Source of the DNA: an uncultured Flavobacteriales bacterium
GTDB taxonomy: Bacteria > Bacteroidota > Bacteroidia > Flavobacteriales_D > Sanyastnellaceae
Direction of reading: 5' to 3'
Assembly: GCA_938082505.1 (NCBI GenBank)
Contig: CALLLH010000027.1
Coordinates: 1 to 64,000, forward strand
Length of the DNA stretch: 64,000 bases
Both the position numbers and the translations under genes were made by a program. The stretch's first letter is position 1; each line of letters starts with the position of its first letter. The notes under the pieces were generated by a model that was given only the letters and a program-made list of their open reading frames with translations, did no database searches and had not been told where the DNA came from. Of this stretch, positions 40,468-48,867 are shown one piece after another.

Positions 40468-42239
40468 GCCTTGCGCTGCAATCGCAGGATGAACGCAATG
40501 GACAGGCCCGTCAATGCGCCGAAGAGCATACCCGTGGCTCCGTGTCCATAGATGACGGAGCCGAACCCCAGGAGCAGGCCATACACGGCGACGCAACCCA
40601 GGAAGGCCTGAAGGAGTGCCCGCGGCACATTCCATTCTTCCTCCGGAGCCCCCGTCCTTTTGAACCGCCGCCATCCCGGGCCACCAGGGCGGACCCGGTC
40701 CACGAACGCTTGAAGCACATCTTCGCGTTCAGCAGGCAGCACAAAAGCACAGATCAGCCATCCAACCGTGGTGATGGTGGCACCCCAAACCAATTTCTCC
40801 CAGGAAGCCAATTCAGGCACGATCGCTACCGGGTTGGCGGCCAAGGCGTCATGGGCCCATGTGAAATACGCTGCGACGACCAACGACAGCACCATCGCTG
40901 CAATCTCCGTGGCCGCAGAGATGCGCCACCAGAACCAACGCAGGATGAAGAGCCCGCCAGTCCCCGCACCCAGCAGCAACAGCAAGTTGAATGCCTGACC
41001 GGCTGAGGTCAGGGTAAGGCTGAGCAATGCTCCGGCCAACAGCGAGATGACGGTGGCCCACCGGCCTGCCGCCACCTTTTGGGGCTCTGTGGCTTCGGGT
41101 CGGATGAAACGACACCACAGGTCATTGACGAGATAGCTGGCCCCCAGGTTCACCTGGGTGCTCATTGTAGAGATGAAGGCGGCCAGCAGGGATGCGGCCA
41201 CCCATCCCAGCATGCCGGAAGGCAGGAGACTGAGCATGGCGGGATACGCCACGTCATGTCCCACTTTGTCAGAGGCAAGGGCCGGAAAGGCGGATGCGAT
41301 GGACTCCAGGTCGGGGAATACGATCAGCGAGGCCAGGGCCACGATGATCCATGGCCAAGGCCGAAGGGCATAGTGTGCCGCATTGAACAGCAGGGTGGCG
41401 CCGACGGCATCATCCTCGCTTCGGGCACTGAACATTCTCTGGGCGATGTAACCGCCTCCACCGGGCTCGGCGCCCGGATAATAACTCGCCCACCATTGTA
41501 CAGCCAAGGGCACGAGCAAGACCGGCACCCACACCGAGGGGTCGTCGAAATCGGGCCACATGGACAATTTGCCCGCCACATTCGGATGGGCCATGAGCCC
41601 TTCCATCCCCCCGACCTCGGGCATGGACAACACCCACAAGCACGCGGCCACTGCTCCTCCCATCGCGAGAACAAACTGAAACAGGTCGGTCCACAGTATG
41701 GCGCGCAATCCACCATAGGCGCTGAAGAAGAGGGTCACGCTGCAGGTCACGGTGAGCGTCAGCCATCCAGGCCATCCGAGCAGGATGCTGCCGAGTTTGA
41801 TGGCAGCCAGGCTCACGGTGGCCATCACGAGAACATTGAACACAAGGCCCAGATAAATGGCGCGGAACCCCCGGAGGAAGGCCCCCGCCTTTCCGCCATA
41901 ACGCAACTCATAGAAGGCGATGTCGGTGAGCACCCCCGATCGACGCCACAACCTTGCATAGACGAACACCGTCAGCATGCCCGTCAACAGAAAGGCCCAC
42001 CAGGCCCAATTGCCCGACACACCTTGCTGCCTTACCAGGTCGGTAACCAGGTTGGGGGTGTCCGCGCTGAAGGTGGTGGCCACCATGGAGGTGCCCAGCA
42101 GCCACCATGGCATGTTGCGGCCGCCCAGAAAGAAGTCATCGGCATTGTCCTCCCCTTTTCTCCCGGCCCACCATCCAATGCCGAGCACGATGAGCAGCAC
42201 CACGGCAATGATGGCCCAATCCAACGATGTCAATTGCAT
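40464..42239 (-). CDS. Sodium:solute symporter family protein
   Basis: MQLTSLDWAIIAVVLLIVLGIGWWAGRKGEDNADDFFLGGRNMPWWLLGTSMVATTFSADTP; multi-TM. Confidence 0.92.
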   Translation of the reverse strand: MQLTSLDWAIIAVVLLIVLGIGWWAGRKGEDNADDFFLGGRNMPWWLLGTSMVATTFSADTPNLVTDLVRQQGVSGNWAWWAFLLTGMLTVFVYARLWRRSGVLTDIAFYELRYGGKAGAFLRGFRAIYLGLVFNVLVMATVSLAAIKLGSILLGWPGWLTLTVTCSVTLFFSAYGGLRAILWTDLFQFVLAMGGAVAACLWVLSMPEVGGMEGLMAHPNVAGKLSMWPDFDDPSVWVPVLLVPLAVQWWASYYPGAEPGGGGYIAQRMFSARSEDDAVGATLLFNAAHYALRPWPWIIVALASLIVFPDLESIASAFPALASDKVGHDVAYPAMLSLLPSGMLGWVAASLLAAFISTMSTQVNLGASYLVNDLWCRFIRPEATEPQKVAAGRWATVISLLAGALLSLTLTSAGQAFNLLLLLGAGTGGLFILRWFWWRISAATEIAAMVLSLVVAAYFTWAHDALAANPVAIVPELASWEKLVWGATITTVGWLICAFVLPAEREDVLQAFVDRVRPGGPGWRRFKRTGAPEEEWNVPRALLQAFLGCVAVYGLLLGFGSVIYGHGATGMLFGALTGLSIAFILRLQRKA

Positions 42240-42314
42240 GGCCTGAAAGTAATACTGGCCCTCCCCTGTCGCGGCATTCATGTCCAAGCTGTGGGTCTTC
42301 GTTATCTTCATGTC

Positions 42315-43757
42315 ATGCGACCCCTTCTGCCGCTCTTCCTTGTATTTCCGTTTTCAGGAGTCTTGTCCCAGCAGGTCACTTTCCATGCAGACGTGGCCCC
42401 CATCATCTACCAGCATTGCACTTCCTGCCACCGCGTGGGGGAAATCGCACCGATGCCCTTCACGGATTATGGGGAGGTCGCACCTTATGGCGAGTTCATT
42501 GAATATGTCACCTCCATAGGCTACATGCCCCCATGGTCGCCGGACCCCGAATACAGCCATTTCGTAGGGGAGAATGTGCTTTCACAGGAGCAAATCGCCA
42601 CCTTGGGCGCCTGGGTGGCCGCAGGCAAACCCGAAGGTGACCCCGCGGACAACCCCGGCTTGCCGGAATTCACATCGGGAAGCCAGATCGGCACACCCGA
42701 CCTCGTGCTGACCATGTCCGAACCTTACACGCACGGCGGAGACATGACGGATCAATACCAGGTCTTCGTCCTCCCGTCGGGGTTTGGTGATGGCACGGCC
42801 ATTCGCAGCATTGAAGTCATGCCGGGCAACCACAATGTCGCCCACCACGGCATCCTTGGATTGGATGTTTCCGGAACTGCGGCAGCATTGGACGCTGCGG
42901 ATCCGGAGCCCGGATACGAGAGCTTTGGGGGGTTCGGATTCAATGCGGCGAGTTCCTTCTTCGGAGCATGGGTGCCCGGAGCGCTGCCCGTCGAATACCC
43001 TCCCGGCATCGGCCGGACCATTCCAGCGGATGCCGACCTGCTCCTGCAGATGCACTACGGCCCCACTCCCGTGGTGGAATCGGACCTTTCGGAGGTCAAT
43101 ATTTTCTTTTCGAACGGGCCCATCGAACGTGAAGTGTTCACCGCCATCATGGGGCCGCAGCACTTGGATGCCCCCTTCATCCTGCCGCCGAACCAGGTGT
43201 CCTCCTTTCATGGCACCATGCCGGTCACGGAGGATGTGAGCCTGATCAACATTGCGCCCCATTGCCACCTTGTCGGGGCTTCGTGGTTGGTGTATGCCAC
43301 CTCGCCGGATGGTCAGGACACCATCCCCCTCATTTCCATTCCCCACTGGGATTTCAATTGGCAGGGCTACTTCACCTTCCCGCATCTCACGAAGATTCCG
43401 CAGGGATACACACTGCATGGGGAGGCGACCTATGACAACACCACCAACAACCCCTTCAACCCCAATGACCCCCCTGGATGGGTGCTGTTCGGGGAGGGGA
43501 CCGAGGATGAGATGTTCTTCATTTTCATCGATGTTGTTCCCTATGAGGCGGGTGACGAGGACATTGCGCTCGGACCGTCAGCAACAACCTGTCCTCCGGA
43601 TGTCAACGGGGATGGCCTGGTAGGCGTGACCGACATCCTGCTGCTGCTGGCCGATTTCGGATGCCTTTCCGGATGCACGACGGATGTGGATGGGGATGGC
43701 CTCATCACGGTCTCCGATGTCCTGACCATACTCAGCGTTTTTGGAGAGCCATGCTGA
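42315..43757 (+). CDS. Secreted cytochrome c / copper type II (ascorbate-dependent-like) monooxygenase with C-terminal dockerin-like doublet
   Basis: Signal peptide; HCTSCHRVGEIAPMPF heme c site; NVAHHGILGLD and APHCHLVGASW copper-ligand-like His motifs; tail CPPDVNGDGLVGVTDILLLLADFGCLSGCTTDVDGDGLITVSDVLTILSVFGEPC*. Confidence 0.88.
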   Translation: MRPLLPLFLVFPFSGVLSQQVTFHADVAPIIYQHCTSCHRVGEIAPMPFTDYGEVAPYGEFIEYVTSIGYMPPWSPDPEYSHFVGENVLSQEQIATLGAWVAAGKPEGDPADNPGLPEFTSGSQIGTPDLVLTMSEPYTHGGDMTDQYQVFVLPSGFGDGTAIRSIEVMPGNHNVAHHGILGLDVSGTAAALDAADPEPGYESFGGFGFNAASSFFGAWVPGALPVEYPPGIGRTIPADADLLLQMHYGPTPVVESDLSEVNIFFSNGPIEREVFTAIMGPQHLDAPFILPPNQVSSFHGTMPVTEDVSLINIAPHCHLVGASWLVYATSPDGQDTIPLISIPHWDFNWQGYFTFPHLTKIPQGYTLHGEATYDNTTNNPFNPNDPPGWVLFGEGTEDEMFFIFIDVVPYEAGDEDIALGPSATTCPPDVNGDGLVGVTDILLLLADFGCLSGCTTDVDGDGLITVSDVLTILSVFGEPC

Positions 43758-44233
43758 ATCCCCTTATCCTTGGTCTTCCGGTCCGCGTCATTTTGTTCCT
43801 CGCACCACTGTGCCCCATTTGTCAGGACATGACCTTTGACCTGCGGGGCCTCGAAGCCGAGTTTGACGACCCCCGGGTTGAGTTCATCGGCGTGTTTCCC
43901 AACTCCTCTACCCGGCAGGAACAGATGGAGGCATTCGCCGAACGCTATGGAATCGAAATGACCCTGGTAAGGGACACGGCCAACTGGGCCGAAGCGCTGG
44001 GCGCCCGATGGACCCCTGAAGCCTTCATTCTCGACGTGCAGGACTCCATCCTCTATCAGGGCCGCATCAATGACCGGTACTTTGCGCCGGGCCGGCGGAA
44101 GAGCAAGACCCGCAACCGGGATCTCCGCAATGCCCTGCTCGACATCATGGCAGGGCAACCCGTGACCGTGCCGCTGACCGAGGCCGTGGGCTGTCCCATC
44201 GAAGGTGTCAAAGTGATGCCGTCGAAAAATTGA
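43751..44233 (+). CDS. Redoxin (thioredoxin-fold) protein
   Basis: LFLAPLCPICQDMTFDLRGLEAEF...VEFIGVFPNSSTRQEQMEAF...WTPEAFILDVQDSILYQGRINDRY; start overlaps preceding stop (ATGCTGA). Confidence 0.82.
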   Translation: MLNPLILGLPVRVILFLAPLCPICQDMTFDLRGLEAEFDDPRVEFIGVFPNSSTRQEQMEAFAERYGIEMTLVRDTANWAEALGARWTPEAFILDVQDSILYQGRINDRYFAPGRRKSKTRNRDLRNALLDIMAGQPVTVPLTEAVGCPIEGVKVMPSKN

Positions 44234-44280
44234 ACCGCCCCTCCAAATGGGGCTCCAAAACAGCCCATAACTTTGGTTTT

Positions 44281-45807
44281 ATGCGTGTATTGTTCATCCT
44301 GACCCTCTTTACTTCCCTTCATCTGATGTCCGATGCGCAGGTGACCTACCACCTCGATGTGGCCCCGATCATCCACAACACCTGTGCGGAGTGCCACCGG
44401 GCCGGAGAGATTGGCCCCATGCCCTTCACGACTTATGAAGAGGTCGCGGCCTACGGAGCGTTCATTGAATACGTCACTTCCATCGGCTACATGCCACCCT
44501 GGTCGCCAGATGCGGAGTACAGCCATTTTGTGGGCGAGCGCGTGCTTTCGGCGGAGGAGATCGAGACCATCAGCGCATGGGTGGATGCGGGGATGCCGGA
44601 AGGAGACCCCGCCGACAACCCCGGGCTTCCAGACTTCCCGGATGGCAGCCAGGTTGGGGAGCCCGACCTCGTATTCAGCATGTCTGAGGCCTACACCCAT
44701 GAAGGGAACATGGAGGACCAGTACCAGGTGTTCGTGATGCCTACGGGATTCACGGAGGATGTAACGGTTCGCTCGCTTGAGGTGAGACCGGGCAATGGAT
44801 CCATCGCCCACCATGCCATCCTCGGAGTGGACATCGAGGGCACGGCCCAGGACCTGGACGCTGCGGACCCCGGTCCCGGATATGAGAGTTTCGGTGACTT
44901 CGGATTCGAGGCGTATGAGAATTTCTTCGGGGGATGGGTGCCCGGCACGCAGACCGTCGTTTATCCCGAAGGAATAGGCCGGGTGATCCCTGCCGGCAGT
45001 GATTTGCTCATGCAGATGCACTATGGTCCCAGTGCCGTGGAGGAGAGCGACCAGACCGAAGTCAACGTCTTCCTGACCGATGGTCCCATCGAACGTGAGG
45101 TCACCACGGGCATCATGGGCCCCTGGACCTTGGGCGAGCCCTTCTTCATCCCCGCCAACCAGGTGAAGACGTTTCACGGCACATTCACCGTGCCCGTGGA
45201 CTTGAGCCTCATCAGCATCGTGCCCCATTGCCATCTGGTCGGGATTTCCTGGGAAGTCTATGCTACAGGCCCCTCAGGAGCCGATACGATCCCACTGATT
45301 TCAATTCCCGCATGGGACTTCAATTGGCAGGGTTTCTTCACTTTCCCTACGCTGACGCGCATTCCCGCGGGATATACGCTTCACGGCATTGCGACCTATG
45401 ACAATACGGCCGACAATCCTTTCAACCCGAACGACCCTCCTCAGCTCGTCATGTACGGAGACAATACCGGGGATGAGATGTTTTTCGTGTTCTACGATTA
45501 TGTGATGTACGAAGAAGGGGACGAAGACATCTCACTCGACACGCCCTTGCTGAGCAGTGTGGAGCCCATGGAGCAGGAGGCGCCCAGCGTGCGACTGCAA
45601 CCGAATCCGGCGTCAAGACAGGTTCAAGTCCTGGTGCACCCCAGGTTCGTGGGGCAGGACTGGGCCCTCGTGGACCTGGGCGGCCGGCTGCTCGAATCCG
45701 GTGTGTTCGGTTCGCCCAATGAACGTGTACTGCTCGAAGGCATACCGGACGGAGTTTATCTCTTCCACAGTCCGGCAGGCACGGAAAGGCTCGTCATCCA
45801 ACACTGA
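44281..45807 (+). CDS. Secreted cytochrome c / copper type II monooxygenase with T9SS type A C-terminal domain
   Basis: Paralog of 42315..43757: TCAECHRAGEIGPMPF; SIAHHAILGVD; VPHCHLVGISW; C-terminus VRLQPNPASRQVQVLV...DGVYLFHSPAGTERLVIQH. Confidence 0.88.
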   Translation: MRVLFILTLFTSLHLMSDAQVTYHLDVAPIIHNTCAECHRAGEIGPMPFTTYEEVAAYGAFIEYVTSIGYMPPWSPDAEYSHFVGERVLSAEEIETISAWVDAGMPEGDPADNPGLPDFPDGSQVGEPDLVFSMSEAYTHEGNMEDQYQVFVMPTGFTEDVTVRSLEVRPGNGSIAHHAILGVDIEGTAQDLDAADPGPGYESFGDFGFEAYENFFGGWVPGTQTVVYPEGIGRVIPAGSDLLMQMHYGPSAVEESDQTEVNVFLTDGPIEREVTTGIMGPWTLGEPFFIPANQVKTFHGTFTVPVDLSLISIVPHCHLVGISWEVYATGPSGADTIPLISIPAWDFNWQGFFTFPTLTRIPAGYTLHGIATYDNTADNPFNPNDPPQLVMYGDNTGDEMFFVFYDYVMYEEGDEDISLDTPLLSSVEPMEQEAPSVRLQPNPASRQVQVLVHPRFVGQDWALVDLGGRLLESGVFGSPNERVLLEGIPDGVYLFHSPAGTERLVIQH

Positions 45808-46549
45808 TCGGCCAACGGGCCGCCCCAGTCCATCGGTGTGTCACCTCCCCGCCACGGTAGATCCCGTCCGGGCGCAAATCGTCGAACCGGACCTCCCCGG
45901 AGGCATGAAGGACCCGCGCGGGTTCTTCCTCCTCCTGCCAGCAGAACCCGACATGCGTCACTTTGCCGGCATCATGTCGGTGGAAAAACACAAGGTCACC
46001 GTGGCGGAGTCCATCGAATGTGGTCTCATGTGGCCTCAGGTCCCGCCATTGTAGTGATGCGTCCCTCGGCAGGCTGAATCCACAAAGGAAAGACGACAAT
46101 TGGGTCAAGCCGCTGCAGTCCATTCCCAACACGCTCTTGCCACCCCATAGGTATGGCGCTCCAAGGAAGGCATGGGCCACTTCCACCGGCTGCGAGGCCT
46201 GGGCTTGCCGGGCGCTGATGATGCTCGTTGGAACCCGGGAACCCGCGGGCAGATGGTAAGGCCTTCCCTCCCACTCGAGCACCGTCAAGGGGGAGGTCAG
46301 CAACCCCGTTTCCAAGCTGAAGGCCGCGAGTGCATCTGCAGATCCGTCGATCAGTTTCCTGTCACAGAATCCTTGGTAACCATCCGAGCGGAGCCTGACC
46401 TCGACCCAGGCTTCCTGTCCATCCAACGGCGACCATTCGACCTCCTCTCCGAAGAGGGCTTGTGTGACCATTTCCGAGCGGTCATCCGCAGCGGACCGGA
46501 TGGGGGCAATCGGCACCCGTATGATTCCTGCACTTGCCCCTTCCATCAC
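45794..46549 (-). CDS. NlpC/P60-family peptidoglycan hydrolase with SH3-like N-terminus
   Basis: AHAFLGAPYLWGGKSVLGMDCSGLTQLSSFLCGFSLPRDASLQ...GDLVFFHRHDAGKVTHVGFC. Confidence 0.92.
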   Translation of the reverse strand: MMEGASAGIIRVPIAPIRSAADDRSEMVTQALFGEEVEWSPLDGQEAWVEVRLRSDGYQGFCDRKLIDGSADALAAFSLETGLLTSPLTVLEWEGRPYHLPAGSRVPTSIISARQAQASQPVEVAHAFLGAPYLWGGKSVLGMDCSGLTQLSSFLCGFSLPRDASLQWRDLRPHETTFDGLRHGDLVFFHRHDAGKVTHVGFCWQEEEEPARVLHASGEVRFDDLRPDGIYRGGEVTHRWTGAARWPISVG

Positions 46550-47724
46550 ATGCGTTCGATCACCATGGCACTCGCACCACCCCCTCCGTTGCAGATGCCC
46601 GCCAAGCCCAATTGCTTGCCGTGCCGATGCAACGCATGGACGAGGGTGACCACGATGCGGCTTCCGGAACTGCCCAGGGGATGTCCAAGAGAGACGGCGC
46701 CACCGTGCACATTGACGATGGCGGGATCCAGCCCCAACAACTTGGTGTTGGCCAATCCCACAACGGAAAATGCCTCATTGAGCTCGACGAGTTCAACATC
46801 TTCCATCGACTTCCCCGCCCGCTCCAATGCCAGGGGCACGGCCTTGGCCGGAGCAATGGTGAAGCGATCCGGATCCCTCGCTGCGTCCGCATTGGCGAGG
46901 ATGCGGGCCAACGGCTTCAAGCCACGGGAAAGGGCCACTTCCTCTGCCATGAGAACCAATGCGGAAGCCCCGTCATTCAGGGTGCTCGCATTGGCCGCAG
47001 TCACGGACCCCTCGCGATCGAATACCGGACGCAATTGCGGGATCTTGTCCAGCTTGACGTTGCGGTACTCCTCGTCTTCAGTGACCATCAGCGGATCACC
47101 CTTGCGCTGGGGCACGGGGACAGGGGTCACTTCGGCCGCGAACGCACCGTCTTCCCATGCCTGGGCTGAGCGGCGATAACTCTCTATGGCAAAGGCATCC
47201 TGGTCTTCCCTGCTGAAGTTGTGTTCCCGTGCGCAGAGTTCAGCGCAAACGCCCATGTGCTGCTGGTTGTAGACGTCGGTCAGCCCATCGTGTACCATGC
47301 CGTCCACTGCTTGCAGATTGCCGAGCTTGACTCCCAACCTGCCCTGCAGGTAATGGGGTACGGCGGACATGTTCTCCATCCCGCCGGCCACCACGATGTC
47401 GGCGTCGCCCAGCGCAATAGCATTGGCGGCCAAGTGGAGGGCCTTCATCCCTGAAGCACATACCTTGTTGACCGTCGTGCAGGGCACGGAATCAGCGATG
47501 CCGGCCCCCATGGCGGCCTGCCTTGCCGGAGCCTGACCCAGGCCCGCCTGCAGCACATTGCCCATGTAGACTTCATCCACGTCCGTTCCACTGACGGAAG
47601 CGGACTCCAAAGCGGCCTTGATGGCGATGCTGCCCAACCGTGGCGCAGGAACGGAGGACAAGGCGCCGAGAAAAGAACCCATCGGGGTTCTTCGGGCGGA
47701 AACGATAACGACTGATCTGCTCAT
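46546..47724 (-). CDS. Acetyl-CoA C-acetyltransferase (thiolase)
   Basis: VVIVSARRTPMGSFLGALS; VNKVCASGMKALHLAANAI; NVHGGAVSLGHPLGSSGSRIVVTL; GICNGGGGASAMVIE. Confidence 0.96.
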   Translation of the reverse strand: MSRSVVIVSARRTPMGSFLGALSSVPAPRLGSIAIKAALESASVSGTDVDEVYMGNVLQAGLGQAPARQAAMGAGIADSVPCTTVNKVCASGMKALHLAANAIALGDADIVVAGGMENMSAVPHYLQGRLGVKLGNLQAVDGMVHDGLTDVYNQQHMGVCAELCAREHNFSREDQDAFAIESYRRSAQAWEDGAFAAEVTPVPVPQRKGDPLMVTEDEEYRNVKLDKIPQLRPVFDREGSVTAANASTLNDGASALVLMAEEVALSRGLKPLARILANADAARDPDRFTIAPAKAVPLALERAGKSMEDVELVELNEAFSVVGLANTKLLGLDPAIVNVHGGAVSLGHPLGSSGSRIVVTLVHALHRHGKQLGLAGICNGGGGASAMVIERM

Positions 47725-47825
47725 TTCAGATGGATTGCGTGGGCGCGAAGATACCAAGGAGAGCGCCTGATTCATTAGGTTTTGTTGGGACCCGATGACG
47801 CCACGGCCAGGTCACATTTTCATGT

Positions 47826-47842
47826 TTGGCACGGTAGTTGAA
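47826..47842 (+). promoter_or_regulatory. Possible sigma-54-like promoter motif TTGGCACGGTAGTTGAA
   Basis: Matches -24 element TTGGCACG exactly; -12 element imperfect (TTGAA versus TTGCW). Confidence 0.3.
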
Positions 47843-47851
47843 TTCAAGTAC

Positions 47852-47948
47852 GCAGCTGAAAGCAGCGATATGGTTCAAGATGCCGGCAACGATCCGGCAT
47901 TGATTTGGTTAAGGTTGAAGCGCCCCGAAACGTCGGGGCGTTTCTTAT
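47852..47948 (+). ncRNA. Candidate structured intergenic small RNA
   Basis: Hairpins GCTG-AAAG-CAGC, ATGCCGG-CAACGAT-CCGGCAT, and CGCCCCG-AAACGT-CGGGGCG followed by TTTCTTATTT, in a 220-bp gap without ORF. Confidence 0.35.
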
Positions 47949-47950
47949 TT
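47921..47950 (+). terminator. Intrinsic terminator-like hairpin (possibly bidirectional)
   Basis: Perfect 7-bp GC stem CGCCCCG/CGGGGCG plus T-rich tail; immediately 3' of the minus-strand pseudouridine synthase gene. Confidence 0.65.
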
Positions 47951-48841
47951 CACGACCCGGAGGAACTCCTTGGGGACACGCGTCTTCACCTCCCACATCG
48001 CATCGAGCTCCTTGTCCGTCATCACGATACGGAACAGGTGGACCCCTTGACGGCCCAGTGGATCGGGTGCATCGTCCCCCAAACCGCAGACGAGGCAATT
48101 GTGGTGCCTGAGGCCCGGCAATATCTCTGGAATGTCCTGCATTCCTGCCTGCACCTTGATGATGGTGAACCGGCCACCGGAGCGCATGCGACGGAATGGG
48201 AATTTCCTGGCGGAATACTGCTCGCCGGGCTTCCTGCGGGCGCTGAACTCACCGTCTTCTGGAATTTCCCCCTGCAACAGGAGGTAGGATTCGAACTGCT
48301 GCTCCTTCCAACTTTCCTGAAGTCGCCTTCTCAGTCCCATGTCCCGCACGACAACTGCAATTCCACTGCTGTCCTTGTCCATCATGTTCACGAAATGAAC
48401 CGCACGTTCCGGAATTCCAGCTTCGAGGTCCTGCGCAATCAGATACTCCTTGACCCGGGTGAAGCTCGTGTCCACCCGTGGATTGGGCGATGCCAGAATC
48501 CAGCCGGCCGGTTTCATGTAGCAGAAGAGGTCGTCGTCCTCATAGAGGACCTCAAAGGGCAGGTCGTCTGATGGCCGTATGGACTTGGCGGCGTTGGCCG
48601 GTTCTCCCCTGCGCGCCTCCTTCTCCTCCGGAACCGAAATTTCCTGTCCGATCGGGATGACCAAAGAAGGGAGCTTGACGACATCGCCATCCACACGCAC
48701 CGCACCACCCTTGATCAGGTTTCGGGAAGCGGTCGTGCTTTTCAGTCCCAATTCGGAACGAACGAGGGCATGCAGCGGGGCCTCGATTTCCGAGGTCCAA
48801 CGGCGGATGTTGATCTTGGGGCGGGGTGGTCTGGCGGCCAT
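47945..48841 (-). CDS. RluA-family pseudouridine synthase-like protein with N-terminal S4-like region
   Basis: LKSTTASRNLIKGGAVRVDGDVVKLPSLVIPIGQEISV (S4-like); FEVLYEDDDLFCYMKPAGWI; VHFVNMMDKDSSGIAVVVRD catalytic-loop equivalent. Confidence 0.78.
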   Translation of the reverse strand: MAARPPRPKINIRRWTSEIEAPLHALVRSELGLKSTTASRNLIKGGAVRVDGDVVKLPSLVIPIGQEISVPEEKEARRGEPANAAKSIRPSDDLPFEVLYEDDDLFCYMKPAGWILASPNPRVDTSFTRVKEYLIAQDLEAGIPERAVHFVNMMDKDSSGIAVVVRDMGLRRRLQESWKEQQFESYLLLQGEIPEDGEFSARRKPGEQYSARKFPFRRMRSGGRFTIIKVQAGMQDIPEILPGLRHHNCLVCGLGDDAPDPLGRQGVHLFRIVMTDKELDAMWEVKTRVPKEFLRVVK

Positions 48842-48867
48842 GGCGATGCAAGATGCACCGGGATTCC

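Noticed and set aside
41079-42314. N-terminal 412-aa extension of the copper monooxygenase ORF
   Set aside because: Lies antisense to the sodium:solute symporter; the protein has a proper signal peptide at ATG 42315.
42315-45807. Denitrification or methane/ammonia monooxygenase locus
   Set aside because: The copper motifs resemble PHM/DBH-type type II ascorbate-dependent monooxygenases with an added CxxCH, not Nos/Pmo/Amo proteins.
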